Source: Portulaca oleracea (taxonomy: Eukaryota; Streptophyta; Magnoliopsida; Caryophyllales; Portulacaceae). From it: a DNA stretch of 64,000 bases. Location of the stretch: contig CM055876.1 of NCBI GenBank assembly GCA_029582165.1, positions 30,077,317-30,141,316 of the forward strand, read 5' to 3'. A program made the position numbers and the translations under genes. Below, piece by piece: positions 55,413 through 64,000 of the stretch. A model generated the notes under the pieces. It was given only the letters and a program-made list of their open reading frames with translations, had not been told where the DNA came from and searched no databases. The stretch's first letter is position 1; each line of letters opens with the position of its first letter.

Positions 55413-55828
55413 ATAAATATTCGGACAAATTCAGGTAAATCGAGTCGAACAAATTCGGACATTGTCGATATTTGGACGAGAAATTCATGTTTGGACCCAT
55501 TTTCATTTTAGGTCGGATCCGATCGGACAATTTAGATAAAGCTAAATTCAGGTCGAAATCAGGTTCAGACAATAAAAAAGAAAAATTAAATATCTGAATA
55601 TTCAATCAATTTGGTCACTATCAAAGTTCGGACAAAAAATCTATGTCCAAACCAGATTTTTGTGATAGAAGGAATGAGTGAAATTTAATTTTAATTTTAC
55701 TGGCGGTTGGAAGGAAGAGAAGCAGGTGAAAACTTGGAATTGGATTAGATATCTGAAACCAGATTTGAAACTTGGAATTGGATTAGATATGGTGCGCTAC
55801 ATGTTGAAGGGCCGAGCAAAGCTTGGAA

Positions 55829-57184
55829 ATGGGATTGGGAGGTCTCTGCCACGCACTTCCTTTCCTCTCTCTGTCTTCACCCTCGCAATCTCAACTCCAT
55901 CTTCACTTGCCCTGTAACAAGACCCATCTCTCCATTCCAACTCTTTCCCACAAACTTCGATCTCGCAGAATAACTGCTAGACATGGAAGCAAGTCAAGAG
56001 ACCCAGTTGAATCTTCATTCATGGACGAAAACGGCGTCGTTGTCGACATGGATGGCTACCTCAATTCTCTCTCCCTTGAATATGACTCTGTCTGGGACAC
56101 TAAGCCTGCTTGGTGAGGTTTCCCTCTTTCCAAATCCCCAATTGTTTTTAACTTTCATCTTAAAAATTGGTTCTTTTATCTTATAAAGGTATCTTGTTGG
56201 GATTCAACCTCAACCCATTGGCAGTTTTCGTTTTTCTGTCTCTCAAAATCTGTCCATATTTTGTTAGATTATTTGTGCCTTTCATTTGTTTTATCGGATG
56301 GGTGTCTCCGAAGAGACCCTTTTCTTAGCTTTCTGAATAATTAGTCTGTGGAAGATAATCATTAATGTCTTTTTCTAATTACTGAATTATGTGAATAGCT
56401 AGTGTCCCTGTCTGTGTCTCATGCTAGCAGTCCGGGCTTTATCTTTTGTGAAGGTGAATTGATATAATGTTCAATCTGAGCTTGTATATTTGCAAAACTG
56501 TAAAGTACCAATGAATTTGCTTTGAGATGTTAATATTTCTTTTATATGACATTTTCTCATCTTTGCTTGTTTGAGAACATAGTGGATATGATGTGATGAA
56601 GCAGCTCCTGTGGCTTCGACTTTCATTAGTTGGTAAAATTGGCAATGCGAAACAATTGCCATTGCCATTGTGTTCTTCTGGTTCATGATAAGATCTTCTG
56701 CATAGAAAACACATACACTGTGTATAAAGAAGTTGAGCAATTGCTGATTTTTCGCCCACAGTCTGTTGACTGATGTTTCTTTCTTGATTTGCTTGATTTT
56801 AGGTGCCAGCCATGGACGATAGTACTGACAGGTGCATCAGTGATTGCATGTAGCTGGATCATTCTACACTCAGTCATTATCACCGCCTTAGCTTCTTCTG
56901 CCATCGCTGCATGGTGGTATATCTTCCTGTATTCTTATCCCAAGGTATCAGCTTCAATTCTTAGTTCAATCCAAGGAAAGAAAATGAAAAATCATCATGA
57001 TTCATGAACAAGTCTGAACTTGTTTTCCTTGATTTTGCTGAAACATGGAACTTGTTTTACTGCACATGCCAAGCTGATCAACGCTGTTTGGATTCAGGCA
57101 TATACAGAAATGATTGCAGAGCGAAGAAAAAGAGTGGCAAGTGGTGCGGAGGACACATATGGCTGGGACAAGGACGAGTTGTAA
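55829..57184 (+). CDS. Plastid-targeted two-helix membrane protein (DUF6737-like), three exons
   Basis: Exons 55829-56112, 56803-56944 and 57098-57184, GT-AG introns, 171 codons, 170 residues. Start chosen at the first ATG of the frame (MGLGGLCHALPFLSLSSPSQ); the frame is open a little upstream but has no ATG there. Residues 1 to about 50 are rich in Ser, Leu, His and Arg with few acids, like a chloroplast transit peptide. Then come an acidic stretch (FMDENGVVVDMDGYL), a WDTKPAW..QPWTIVLTG motif, two hydrophobic segments at about 99-118 and 120-140 (ending AAWWYIFLYSYP), and a basic tail (MIAERRKRVASG) ending in WDKDEL. The WD..PWW/QPW..LLTG pattern resembles a cyanobacterial and plastid membrane family I believe is DUF6737. 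Function unknown. The KDEL-like end is probably coincidental. Confidence 0.82.
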
Positions 57185-57189
57185 TTGGC

Positions 57190-57960
57190 AGTCGATCGAC
57201 TGATCCCCTCATTTTCCTCTGTTTACTTTTCACAGTCTTATAGGACAGCAATCACTAGAGGTTGTATTTTCAAAAATTGTCAGCTCTTCTCATGTAAATG
57301 CATTTTGTTGATTTCTTTGTCATTGCAACGACTAGGAGTTGGATATTTAGATGTGAGTCGTAGTTCGATCAATGTCACCAATTACAGTATATATGTCTGG
57401 TATACATTGTATGTTCTTAACCATCCTTAATTATGTCTGATTCGTCAAACCTAGTGAATAGCAGCGTCAGGGATGAATGTTTGTCTTCTATTTCAAGAGA
57501 AAAGGATAATTAATCAGTGTCACCTTTAATTGCGGGCATTTTCTTTGTATTTCTTCTCCTGTACAGAGCTGTAGTAGCAATGCTTGAAGTTGCAGAAGAT
57601 GATGATACTTGTAACACTTGATCACTAACATATTATTTGTTACATCATAAATTTTGTACATATATCATTATTTATGCATGTATTTAGTCTACACCTATTC
57701 ATATAACATTCACTTTAGTGCTCTGGAAACTCATACATAATTGGGTTTGTCTTGGTGGGCAATCGCTTGGGTTGGGTGACTGCTTAAGTTATGTCATTCT
57801 GAACAATGACCATTTTGATTTGGTGTTGGGGAGCCAAAGCTTGAGGAGCTTTTTGAGGCTTACTTGCTCCAAATTGACTTGTCAAACTTAAAAATGCACA
57901 GCTAAAAGGGAAAGCTACAAACAGAATTAGAAAAAACCCCTCTTTTTTCAAGGAAATTTA
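57190..57960. other. 3' region of the 55829-57184 gene and intergenic DNA
   Basis: The first few hundred bases likely contain the 3' untranslated region. No coding frame is convincing. A GGCCATGTTCTTT end of the 48724 MITE type begins at 57962. Confidence 0.45.
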
Positions 57961-58038
57961 GGCCATGTTCTTTTTGAATGTAAGACAGTCTAACAGAAGG
58001 TTAGGTAGGAAATGTAAGTAAGAATGTGTAAGCGTTGG

Positions 58039-59133
58039 TAAGTGATGCGTGTCTACCTATGGCCTATAAGAATTGATAAAACATGGAGATTGGCCCAAGG
58101 GCCATGGTTGCATCATACAATCTCAACTCAGCAACAAAACCCCAAAAGAATTTCAAAACTGTTTGATGATTTTAGCAATTATCTAGAACAAGAAATGAAG
58201 AAAGATATGAACACAAGCGTCTCACTGAGGTGAACTAGATAAGGCACACGAGCCCTAACTCACTTGCAAAGGGAATAACAAGCACTACCACAATCAAGGC
58301 TAAAGCTTAAAGATTGATTTTGGTTTCAAAATACCGTTTCAATTCATTATATTCATAATAATCTTTAGCTTGGCAAAAAGTCCTCCTTTACATCCCAAAG
58401 ACCTGAGCACATATATGCAATCGGTTGAGTGATTCCAAAGAAACCTACGCAATTAGTAATTACCATTAAAGACTAAGATAAAAGATAAAATTCTAAAGGA
58501 GGGGTACAACAGGCTAATAGGGAGGGGCAAATGGGGAATTAAATGGGTACTAGAAAAATCCCACAAAATAAGAAAATCAACTCAAATTACCAGTTGAAGT
58601 CGAATAATTGGATGACACGACCATGTCATGTAGGACACGATCATGTCCTACTTACTGGAAGGGATGTCACAAGTGTGATCTTAATGTTTTGTGGAAGGAG
58701 TAACGAGCCAGCTAGGGTCATGCCCGTGTTAGAGGGTGTCACGGTCGTGACCAATCTACCAACAAGGATGACACACTCGTGTCAGGAGGTGACACGCCAA
58801 TGTCATGTTTTTCTTTATTCTTTTTCTTCTTCTTTGAGAGGGTCATGACTCATGACTGTGTGATGCATTAAGATGGTTGTGTCCCGACTTCTGCCTTCTT
58901 GTTCTAGATCTTCCTAGGTCTCGACTCCTGCCCTCCCGGGAGTTCTTCTGACGTCCAAGTGGCAAAATATGCCCCATGTAAGATGTCCAAAATGCCCTTT
59001 GTCCCAAAATAGTCGAGATTTAGCTTTCAAAACGAGACCGAGCTTGATAATTTGAAAATTGACTTGGACCCTCTTTGCTTATTATTTTTTGAACTTTCAG
59101 GTGGGTTTGGGTCAAATTTTGCTTGGTGTAAAC
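58039..59133 (-). mobile_element. LTR-like block with ACACG-N2-CGTGT repeats, reverse orientation
   Basis: The right end GGTGTAAACA (a TGTTTACACC start on the minus strand) and a GC-rich array of near-palindromes such as GTCACGGTCGTGAC (58610-58810) resemble the LTR-like block at 27262-28200. Beyond the array (toward 58100) is an A/T-rich leader-like part. The left end and a target duplication could not be fixed. Probably a solo or truncated LTR. Confidence 0.4.
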
Positions 59134-59366
59134 AACTAAGATCATGTTGCCATGAAAAATAACACATATCAATGTCCTCTCAATAGTAATCAATTATTCC
59201 TAAATGAACAAGACACATTGTACTCAAGTCGGATTCTTTCCAAGAACTTGAATATTGAACAAGATACACAAATCAAGCATACGGCCTATTGTATTGGTAA
59301 AAATTCATTTATCCAATTGGTCCAATATCGATTTACATTTAAGTATTCTTTTGAAATCCAACAAGA

Positions 59367-59438
59367 GGGCATTTGGTCTAGTGGTATGTTTCTCGCTTAA
59401 GGTGCGAGAGGTCCTGAGTTCAATTCTCGGAATGCCCC
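59367..59438 (+). tRNA. tRNA-Pro-like gene with AAG anticodon, probably a pseudogene
   Basis: 72 nt, folding into the same cloverleaf as the two tRNA-Pro genes nearby: acceptor GGGCATT pairs AATGCCC, anticodon stem CTCGC/GCGAG. The loop is TTAAGGT, giving anticodon AAG (59399-59401), which reads Leu codons, on a Pro body. The T loop is TTCAATT instead of TTCGATT, and the T stem has a G-T pair. The changed B box should weaken transcription. Loss of G35 should also impair prolyl-tRNA synthetase recognition. Most likely a decayed copy. Confidence 0.8.
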
Positions 59439-60239
59439 CAATGTTTTTTTTTTATCTCGTTAATTGTCTGTCCTGCAATTAATTTAAAGTGACCTTTGTG
59501 CCCTTTACGTGAAAAATAAGCTTTTCTTCGTTTTTTTTTGGGGAAAGGCGACCTAATGTCACTACATATCCAAAATTAAGTTCCAAATGTTCATAAGAGA
59601 GGCATACCAATTTTTAAAAATTGTTAATCAGCCAAAATAATTAGGTTATTCACATAAGTTTTACAATAGAAAAGGCAAATCAAAATGAAAATACAGACAA
59701 ATTACTCTAATAGTCTAACAGCAATAGCCAATAGACCATCAAATATCATTGACATCAAAGCCCAGTGATCCTTGATGTAAAAGCATCCCCTCCATCCTGC
59801 AACTCATTCATGCCCATTCACACACTGATCGATTTTGATACAAGTTAAAACTCCTCTCTTATATATATCTTATATATATGTCACTTTTAATCTAGTTGTA
59901 TTGATCATGAAATGCCTAAATAAGAAGTTCAACTATACGATTATTACCTGTAAAAGGTAAGTAATATGCCTGCATAAATCTAAGACAAGGACGTGTAAAT
60001 AGAGGTGGGGTGATGTTTCATAAAGGCATGTAATACCAGTATACCACTAATTCGCTGCTCAAATCTGAGATAGAAACATGCAAATATAGATGGCGTGAAG
60101 TTCCACGCGACAAAAATGTCCTCGATTCAAATCTAAGACAGAAACATGAAAACACATAGTTATCGACTAATGTTCTTGGTTTTGGTTTGAAATGAAACAT
60201 TAAACTGTAAATCTTGTGGTTGCACCCTGCAAACAAACT

Positions 60240-60311
60240 GGGCATTTGGTCTAGTGGTATGATTCTCGCTTTGGGTGCGAGAGGTCCCGAGTTCGATTCT
60301 CGGAATGCCCC
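60240..60311 (+). tRNA. tRNA-Pro (UGG)
   Basis: 72 nt, all four stems intact: acceptor GGGCATT/AATGCCC, T arm CCGAG TTCGATT CTCGG. The anticodon loop is TTTGGGT with UGG at 60272-60274. The A box (TGGTCTAGTGG) and B box (GTTCGATTC) are intact. No intron. CCA is not encoded, as normal for a nuclear gene. Confidence 0.97.
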
Positions 60312-60395
60312 CTACCAAGTCGGGTTCTGTTTTCATGGTTCGAAACAATTCAGGTACTAGTCAAATAAGGCACAATTGCGAGGCTTCCAGCAACT

Positions 60396-60467
60396 GGGCA
60401 TTTGGTCTAGTGGTATGATTCTCGCTTCGGGTGCGAGAGGTCCCGAGTTCGATTCTCGGAATGCCCC
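60396..60467 (+). tRNA. tRNA-Pro (CGG)
   Basis: 72 nt, identical to the UGG gene except in the anticodon loop (TTCGGGT, CGG at 60428-60430). Intact A and B boxes. A short T run lies downstream (about 60480). Confidence 0.97.
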
Positions 60468-60489
60468 TAATATACCATATTTTTTAATA

Positions 60490-61960
60490 AAAATTTTCTA
60501 CGGATTTTTTTAATTTTTTTTAATACAAAAATTGCAGTTAGCACAGCAGTTTAGAGCATTCGAAGTGAAGCTGATAGCCAGCTAACCATTGGTTTTCTTC
60601 ACCTTCTGTGGTTCCTCCTGGCTTCAACTTATTTTGATCACTTTTTATTGCAGTATGCTTTGATAATTTAACTAGTTTTTCAAATTGACAAATTCAGGCA
60701 GTCAAAACTCAAACAGATGGAAGTTAATGTTAATGTTGATGGAAGTTGGTGTTGTTATACACTGTAAATGAAAAAGTTAAATCACACATAAAAAAATTAT
60801 TGATCATCGTCATATTAAAAGGTATTCAAAAATAATTTACTGGTCGTCCAAGAAGCTATTCTAAGTTACCTTAAAAAAAGCTCAGAAGTAGAACAAAAAT
60901 CCATTGGACTTGGCTTCCATTGCTTAATCTGGTTGAAAATTTGCATCCTTTGATTTCAATCATTTGGAGGGTAGACATAAGTACATAACATATTGTATAT
61001 TCATAATCATCCTTTACAAATTTCCCATCAATTGCTATCCACCTCAACCTCTTCTCAACTCTTTTTTGCAATAGGTATGTGTTTTTTCATATATAGTTAC
61101 ATTATTTGTCAATCTTACAAGAACTATCAAACACAAACAAAATCAAGAACAAAATTTTTTTTGAAACAAATTGTTCCAAACTTTAGTAAAATTTCCCATA
61201 TCTAATATCCTAGAAAAAAAAAAAGGATCCCATTCATGTTCCACCAACTTCCCAAGCCATTTATCCTTCTAAGATAACCTCTCATCATACACAAAGCTAT
61301 ATATTGTTCCATGAAATGCATCATTTACTGTCTCCAGTCTCCAACTACATGTTTAATATGCTAACATTATGTTTCAAATCAAAATTTTCTAATAATTATA
61401 GAAAAGATGGATTAAAATTCCAAAAATTATGAATTTTGTACGTGTACGTGTGATGTGAAACTGTTGACTCCTACTAATAAATTTTAAAATTTGAAACAAC
61501 GTTAGACATGCTATAAATATATTACTATATATAATTCTATAAACACAGCCCCACGCAATCATGCATAACCTCCCCGGCTCATCCCATTCCCGGTTGTCAC
61601 CTTTGATTAGTTTTCTATCCAAGAAAATAAACAAATAAAAATGTCGCTCAAACATTTGACAGCTACTAGTTTATGGTCATATTTTCAACTTAGTTGTATG
61701 AAAACTTTGTGCTGATTCATCATTCGTTGTATTAATATTATATATTGAAAACAATAATTTCTTGTATCCGCATAATATGGTTATGAATTGTTCTAATATA
61801 CTAAAAAATATATTTTTCTCTGATCTAGTAAACAATATTTTAATTATTAATTGTAATCTATATATCAAAAAATAATAAAAGGGAAAAACAGTTTTTTTTT
61901 TGTTTGGGGGGGGGGGGGGCTGTAATCTTACATAACGGTGGTTTGTGACTTTGTTCACCA
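60490..61960. other. AT-rich intergenic stretch
   Basis: No convincing coding or RNA feature. A homopolymer pair (T run, then about 13 G) lies at 61892-61919. Confidence 0.5.
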
Positions 61961-61972
61961 ATATGTATTATA

Positions 61973-62650
61973 TGCTCCTAGAGCATGTGTTCCGGATCCT
62001 ACGTGGCATATGACATTGTTCATCCATAAAAGAATCTTTGTTCACTCATAACCAGATATGAAATTCATTACATATGTTGAGATTGTTCACCCTGTATATC
62101 GAGATTGTTCACTAGATATGTTGAGATTGTTCACTAAATATGTTACAATTGTTCATCATGCAACTAGTGGTTGTTCATTAAAAATATTTTCATTGTTCAC
62201 CATGTTATTATTTACTAATTCATTGTTTAGTCATTCACTCCTGCAAGTTCAAGTACATGTTATTCGATAAGTTCTAATGATAGAAATTTTGTCACATAAG
62301 AAGATTATATATTATAAATTGATTTCATGAGTAAACGATCTTAATCTTTCAAGTGAGCAAACAAGTTATGATGAACAATCTAAATTTCTCTTAGAGTAAA
62401 CTATGTGGAACAAGTTCAGTAAACAATATATTTGAAGTAAATGAACAACGCAGTTAAAGTAAATGAACAATGCAGTAGAAGTGAGTGAACAATCCAACTC
62501 TATTTAGTGAATATCGTATGGTGAACAACGGTGTTATCTTCAGTGAACAATTCGATTTAATCGACCAGAATCGCAAACAGTAATTCGATTTTTTTTTAAA
62601 AAAATCTAACATGGCTGCCATGTCATCTATTGGAGCATGCTCCAGGAGCA
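61973..62650. mobile_element. Foldback element with opposed GTTCAC/GTGAAC arrays
   Basis: Ends TGCTCCTAGAGCATG and the complement CATGCTCCAGGAGCA. The left half carries repeats of GA(T)TGTTCA(C/T) about 20 bp apart (62012-62225). The right half carries the complement (AGTGAACAAT, AATGAACAA; 62360-62550). Non-coding. The organisation mirrors the MULE at 37971-43464 on a smaller scale. The target duplication is unclear. Confidence 0.6.
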
Positions 62651-62659
62651 TACAATAAT

Positions 62660-63650
62660 TTGCACTTTGTTCACCTAGGAAGGCACATGTTGCGAAGATA
62701 ATCATCTTTTCATTTCACATAAATCACTCATAAAGTTAAATGTAAATATGTTTATTATAAAGGTATATTTGGTTACTTTGAGGGTTATTAAAACTTATAA
62801 ACAATATAAAAATAATTATTTATTTATACTTTTCCAAAATATAAGGCTATGCATAAAATATTACTGTAATTGATAAAATTAGGTCATTATTTATATTTTT
62901 TGACCGAACTAATAAGTATTATATTTTTATAGTTCATAAATATATGTAATTATTTTCTATTAAAAGTTACAAAAGTATAAAATATGGGCAATTCATAAGA
63001 CAAGATGTATATCATTGCATGTCCATATTCAAAATAAAATTAATTAGCAGTATAAGCGGCATTAGCTTTTAGTCTTTTACCATTCACATATTCTTTATGA
63101 TCCTGTGAACAAGTTTAATCTGACCTTGCTATAGTGTGTAAACAATTAAAACAATATATCGCTTCTAAGAATGAAATTGTTAGCTAGAGTAAGTTTATAC
63201 TTGTTTGTTTTAATTTATTAAAAGTATTATCAATATTTAGTGCAGATTATGATTTGGTTTAATTTCAAGGTACGTTTTTAACAACGATCTGTATTAATCA
63301 ATACTGTCGGTGCTGATCATCACGAATAAATGACAGTTTGCTTTTGATAAGCTAAATATAACAAGCCATCAGCTTGAACTATAGATTTTGAATTCTAACT
63401 TGGGGTTTGTTGCCTTTGTTTTTAATGAAAAGTTTATTGCATTTAGTTTCGTAGAATGACAGATCAAACATAGTTTTCAGGATATTTTTTTTTTCAAAAG
63501 TAGAATTTTCTTGGTAGTCTTGAACTTTTCAGATGAGCTATTTTAAAGTTTTATTATTCTGGTTTATGATTGGAACATTAATAATAGTTTAGTTATTGTG
63601 ATTGATGATTGATTTGAATATCCTTGACTTGGTCCGTATACTCATTGCTC
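62660..63650. other. Intergenic and upstream region of the 63778 gene
   Basis: AT-rich. It presumably includes the promoter of the downstream gene; beyond the TATA box I see no motif I would name. Confidence 0.45.
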
Positions 63651-63658
63651 ATGCTGCC

Positions 63659-63666
63659 TATAAATA
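63659..63666 (+). promoter_or_regulatory. TATA box of the secreted-protein gene
   Basis: TATAAATA about 112 bp upstream of the ATG. A transcription start about 30 bp further, in AACTGTCATC, would give a leader of roughly 85 nt. Confidence 0.75.
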
Positions 63667-63777
63667 GAACTGTCATCTCTTGAAACAGCATCACTCAAAA
63701 CAAGAATCCCAAGCAACTCTTGTAAATTAAAACACCCCAAAACACATAGAATTTAAGATCGAGTAGTATATAATATA

Positions 63778-64000
63778 ATGACGAAGCTCAGCACTACTTT
63801 GGTGGCTCTCTTCTTCGCTTTCCTCCTCCTGAACTGTGCTCTTGTTCCTGCACTTGCCAATGGTAATTTTTAGCCAGTTAATTATCTGTACGTATTGCTT
63901 ATAACCAAATAAAAATAGCTGTAATACATGGATTTTGATTGATTTGGAGTTGTTAAAATATAATGCAGGGGAAGATGGGAGCAAAAGGAGGAGTCTACTA
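63778..64000 (+). CDS. Secreted small-protein precursor, 5' part (truncated by window)
   Basis: Exon 1 (63778-63862) starts ATG and encodes MTKLSTTLVALFFAFLLLNC then ALVPALAN: a short basic start, a long Leu/Phe/Ala core and an Ala-x-Ala-like cleavage site, a classic signal peptide. A GT-AG intron (63863-63968) in phase 1 follows. Exon 2 begins in frame as GEDGSKRRSLL and is cut by the window end. An early intron right after a signal peptide is common in plant cysteine-rich or other secreted peptides (GASA/snakin-like and defensin-like among them), but no mature-domain residue is visible, so the family stays open. The TATA box lies at 63659. Confidence 0.75.

Noticed and set aside
55823..55828. 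Upstream TTG start for the 55829 gene
   Set aside because: Nuclear genes start at ATG; the first in-frame ATG is 55829.

Overview
The window is nuclear DNA of a flowering plant, probably a eudicot. The evidence is GT-AG introns in plant-type genes, a cytosolic ribosomal protein S24 gene with plant promoter motifs, and plant retroelement classes: chromovirus, Ty1-copia, an Athila/Tat-like element with a tRNA-Asp primer site, a Cassandra LTR carrying 5S rRNA sequence, L1-type LINEs, Mutator-like and hAT elements. The species cannot be read from the sequence.

Layout. 1-3.2 kb holds a LINE fragment, CTAAC-rich DNA, a Mutator-type MITE, a tRNA-derived SINE and another MITE. 3.3-15.6 kb is a nest: an old minus-strand chromovirus (3297-15610), split by a 2.3-kb solo LTR (6523-13803), split in turn by a young copia element (8063-13022). 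16.26-32.11 kb is a deeper nest: a hAT-like element contains a minus-strand copia element (16469-31656). That copia contains a Cassandra solo LTR (18772-19065) and a 9.9-kb Athila/Tat-like element without recognisable pol (20225-30101). The latter holds a second copy of the 2.2-kb solo LTR (22374-24603) and an LTR-like block. Most levels are closed by target-site duplications that I could read directly. 32.1-35 kb holds three small MITEs.

Genes. 35.07-36.9 kb is an intact, five-coding-exon RPS24 gene (minus). 45.87-46.20 kb is a two-exon gene for a 73-residue protein (minus). 55.83-57.18 kb is a three-exon gene for a 170-residue, probably plastid-targeted membrane protein (plus). 59.4-60.5 kb carries three tRNA-Pro-type genes: UGG, CGG, and a decayed copy with an AAG anticodon. 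At 63.78 kb a secreted small-protein gene begins and runs off the window.

Between the genes lie a 5.5-kb Mutator-like element (about 37.97-43.46 kb) with a FAR1/MULE-like gene remnant and two opposed arrays of a GATGTTCATT-type repeat, bracketed by a near-identical direct repeat of about 0.54 kb. There are also a 380-bp MITE family (three copies), a triple MITE nest (48.7-49.8 kb), a second LINE (50.0-52.3 kb), an LTR-like block (58.0-59.1 kb) and a foldback element with GTTCAC arrays (62.0-62.65 kb).

The genes do not form a pathway; they are separate nuclear genes in repeat-rich DNA. No CRISPR, operon or bacterial feature is present. All identities are from reading the sequence; no database search was run.
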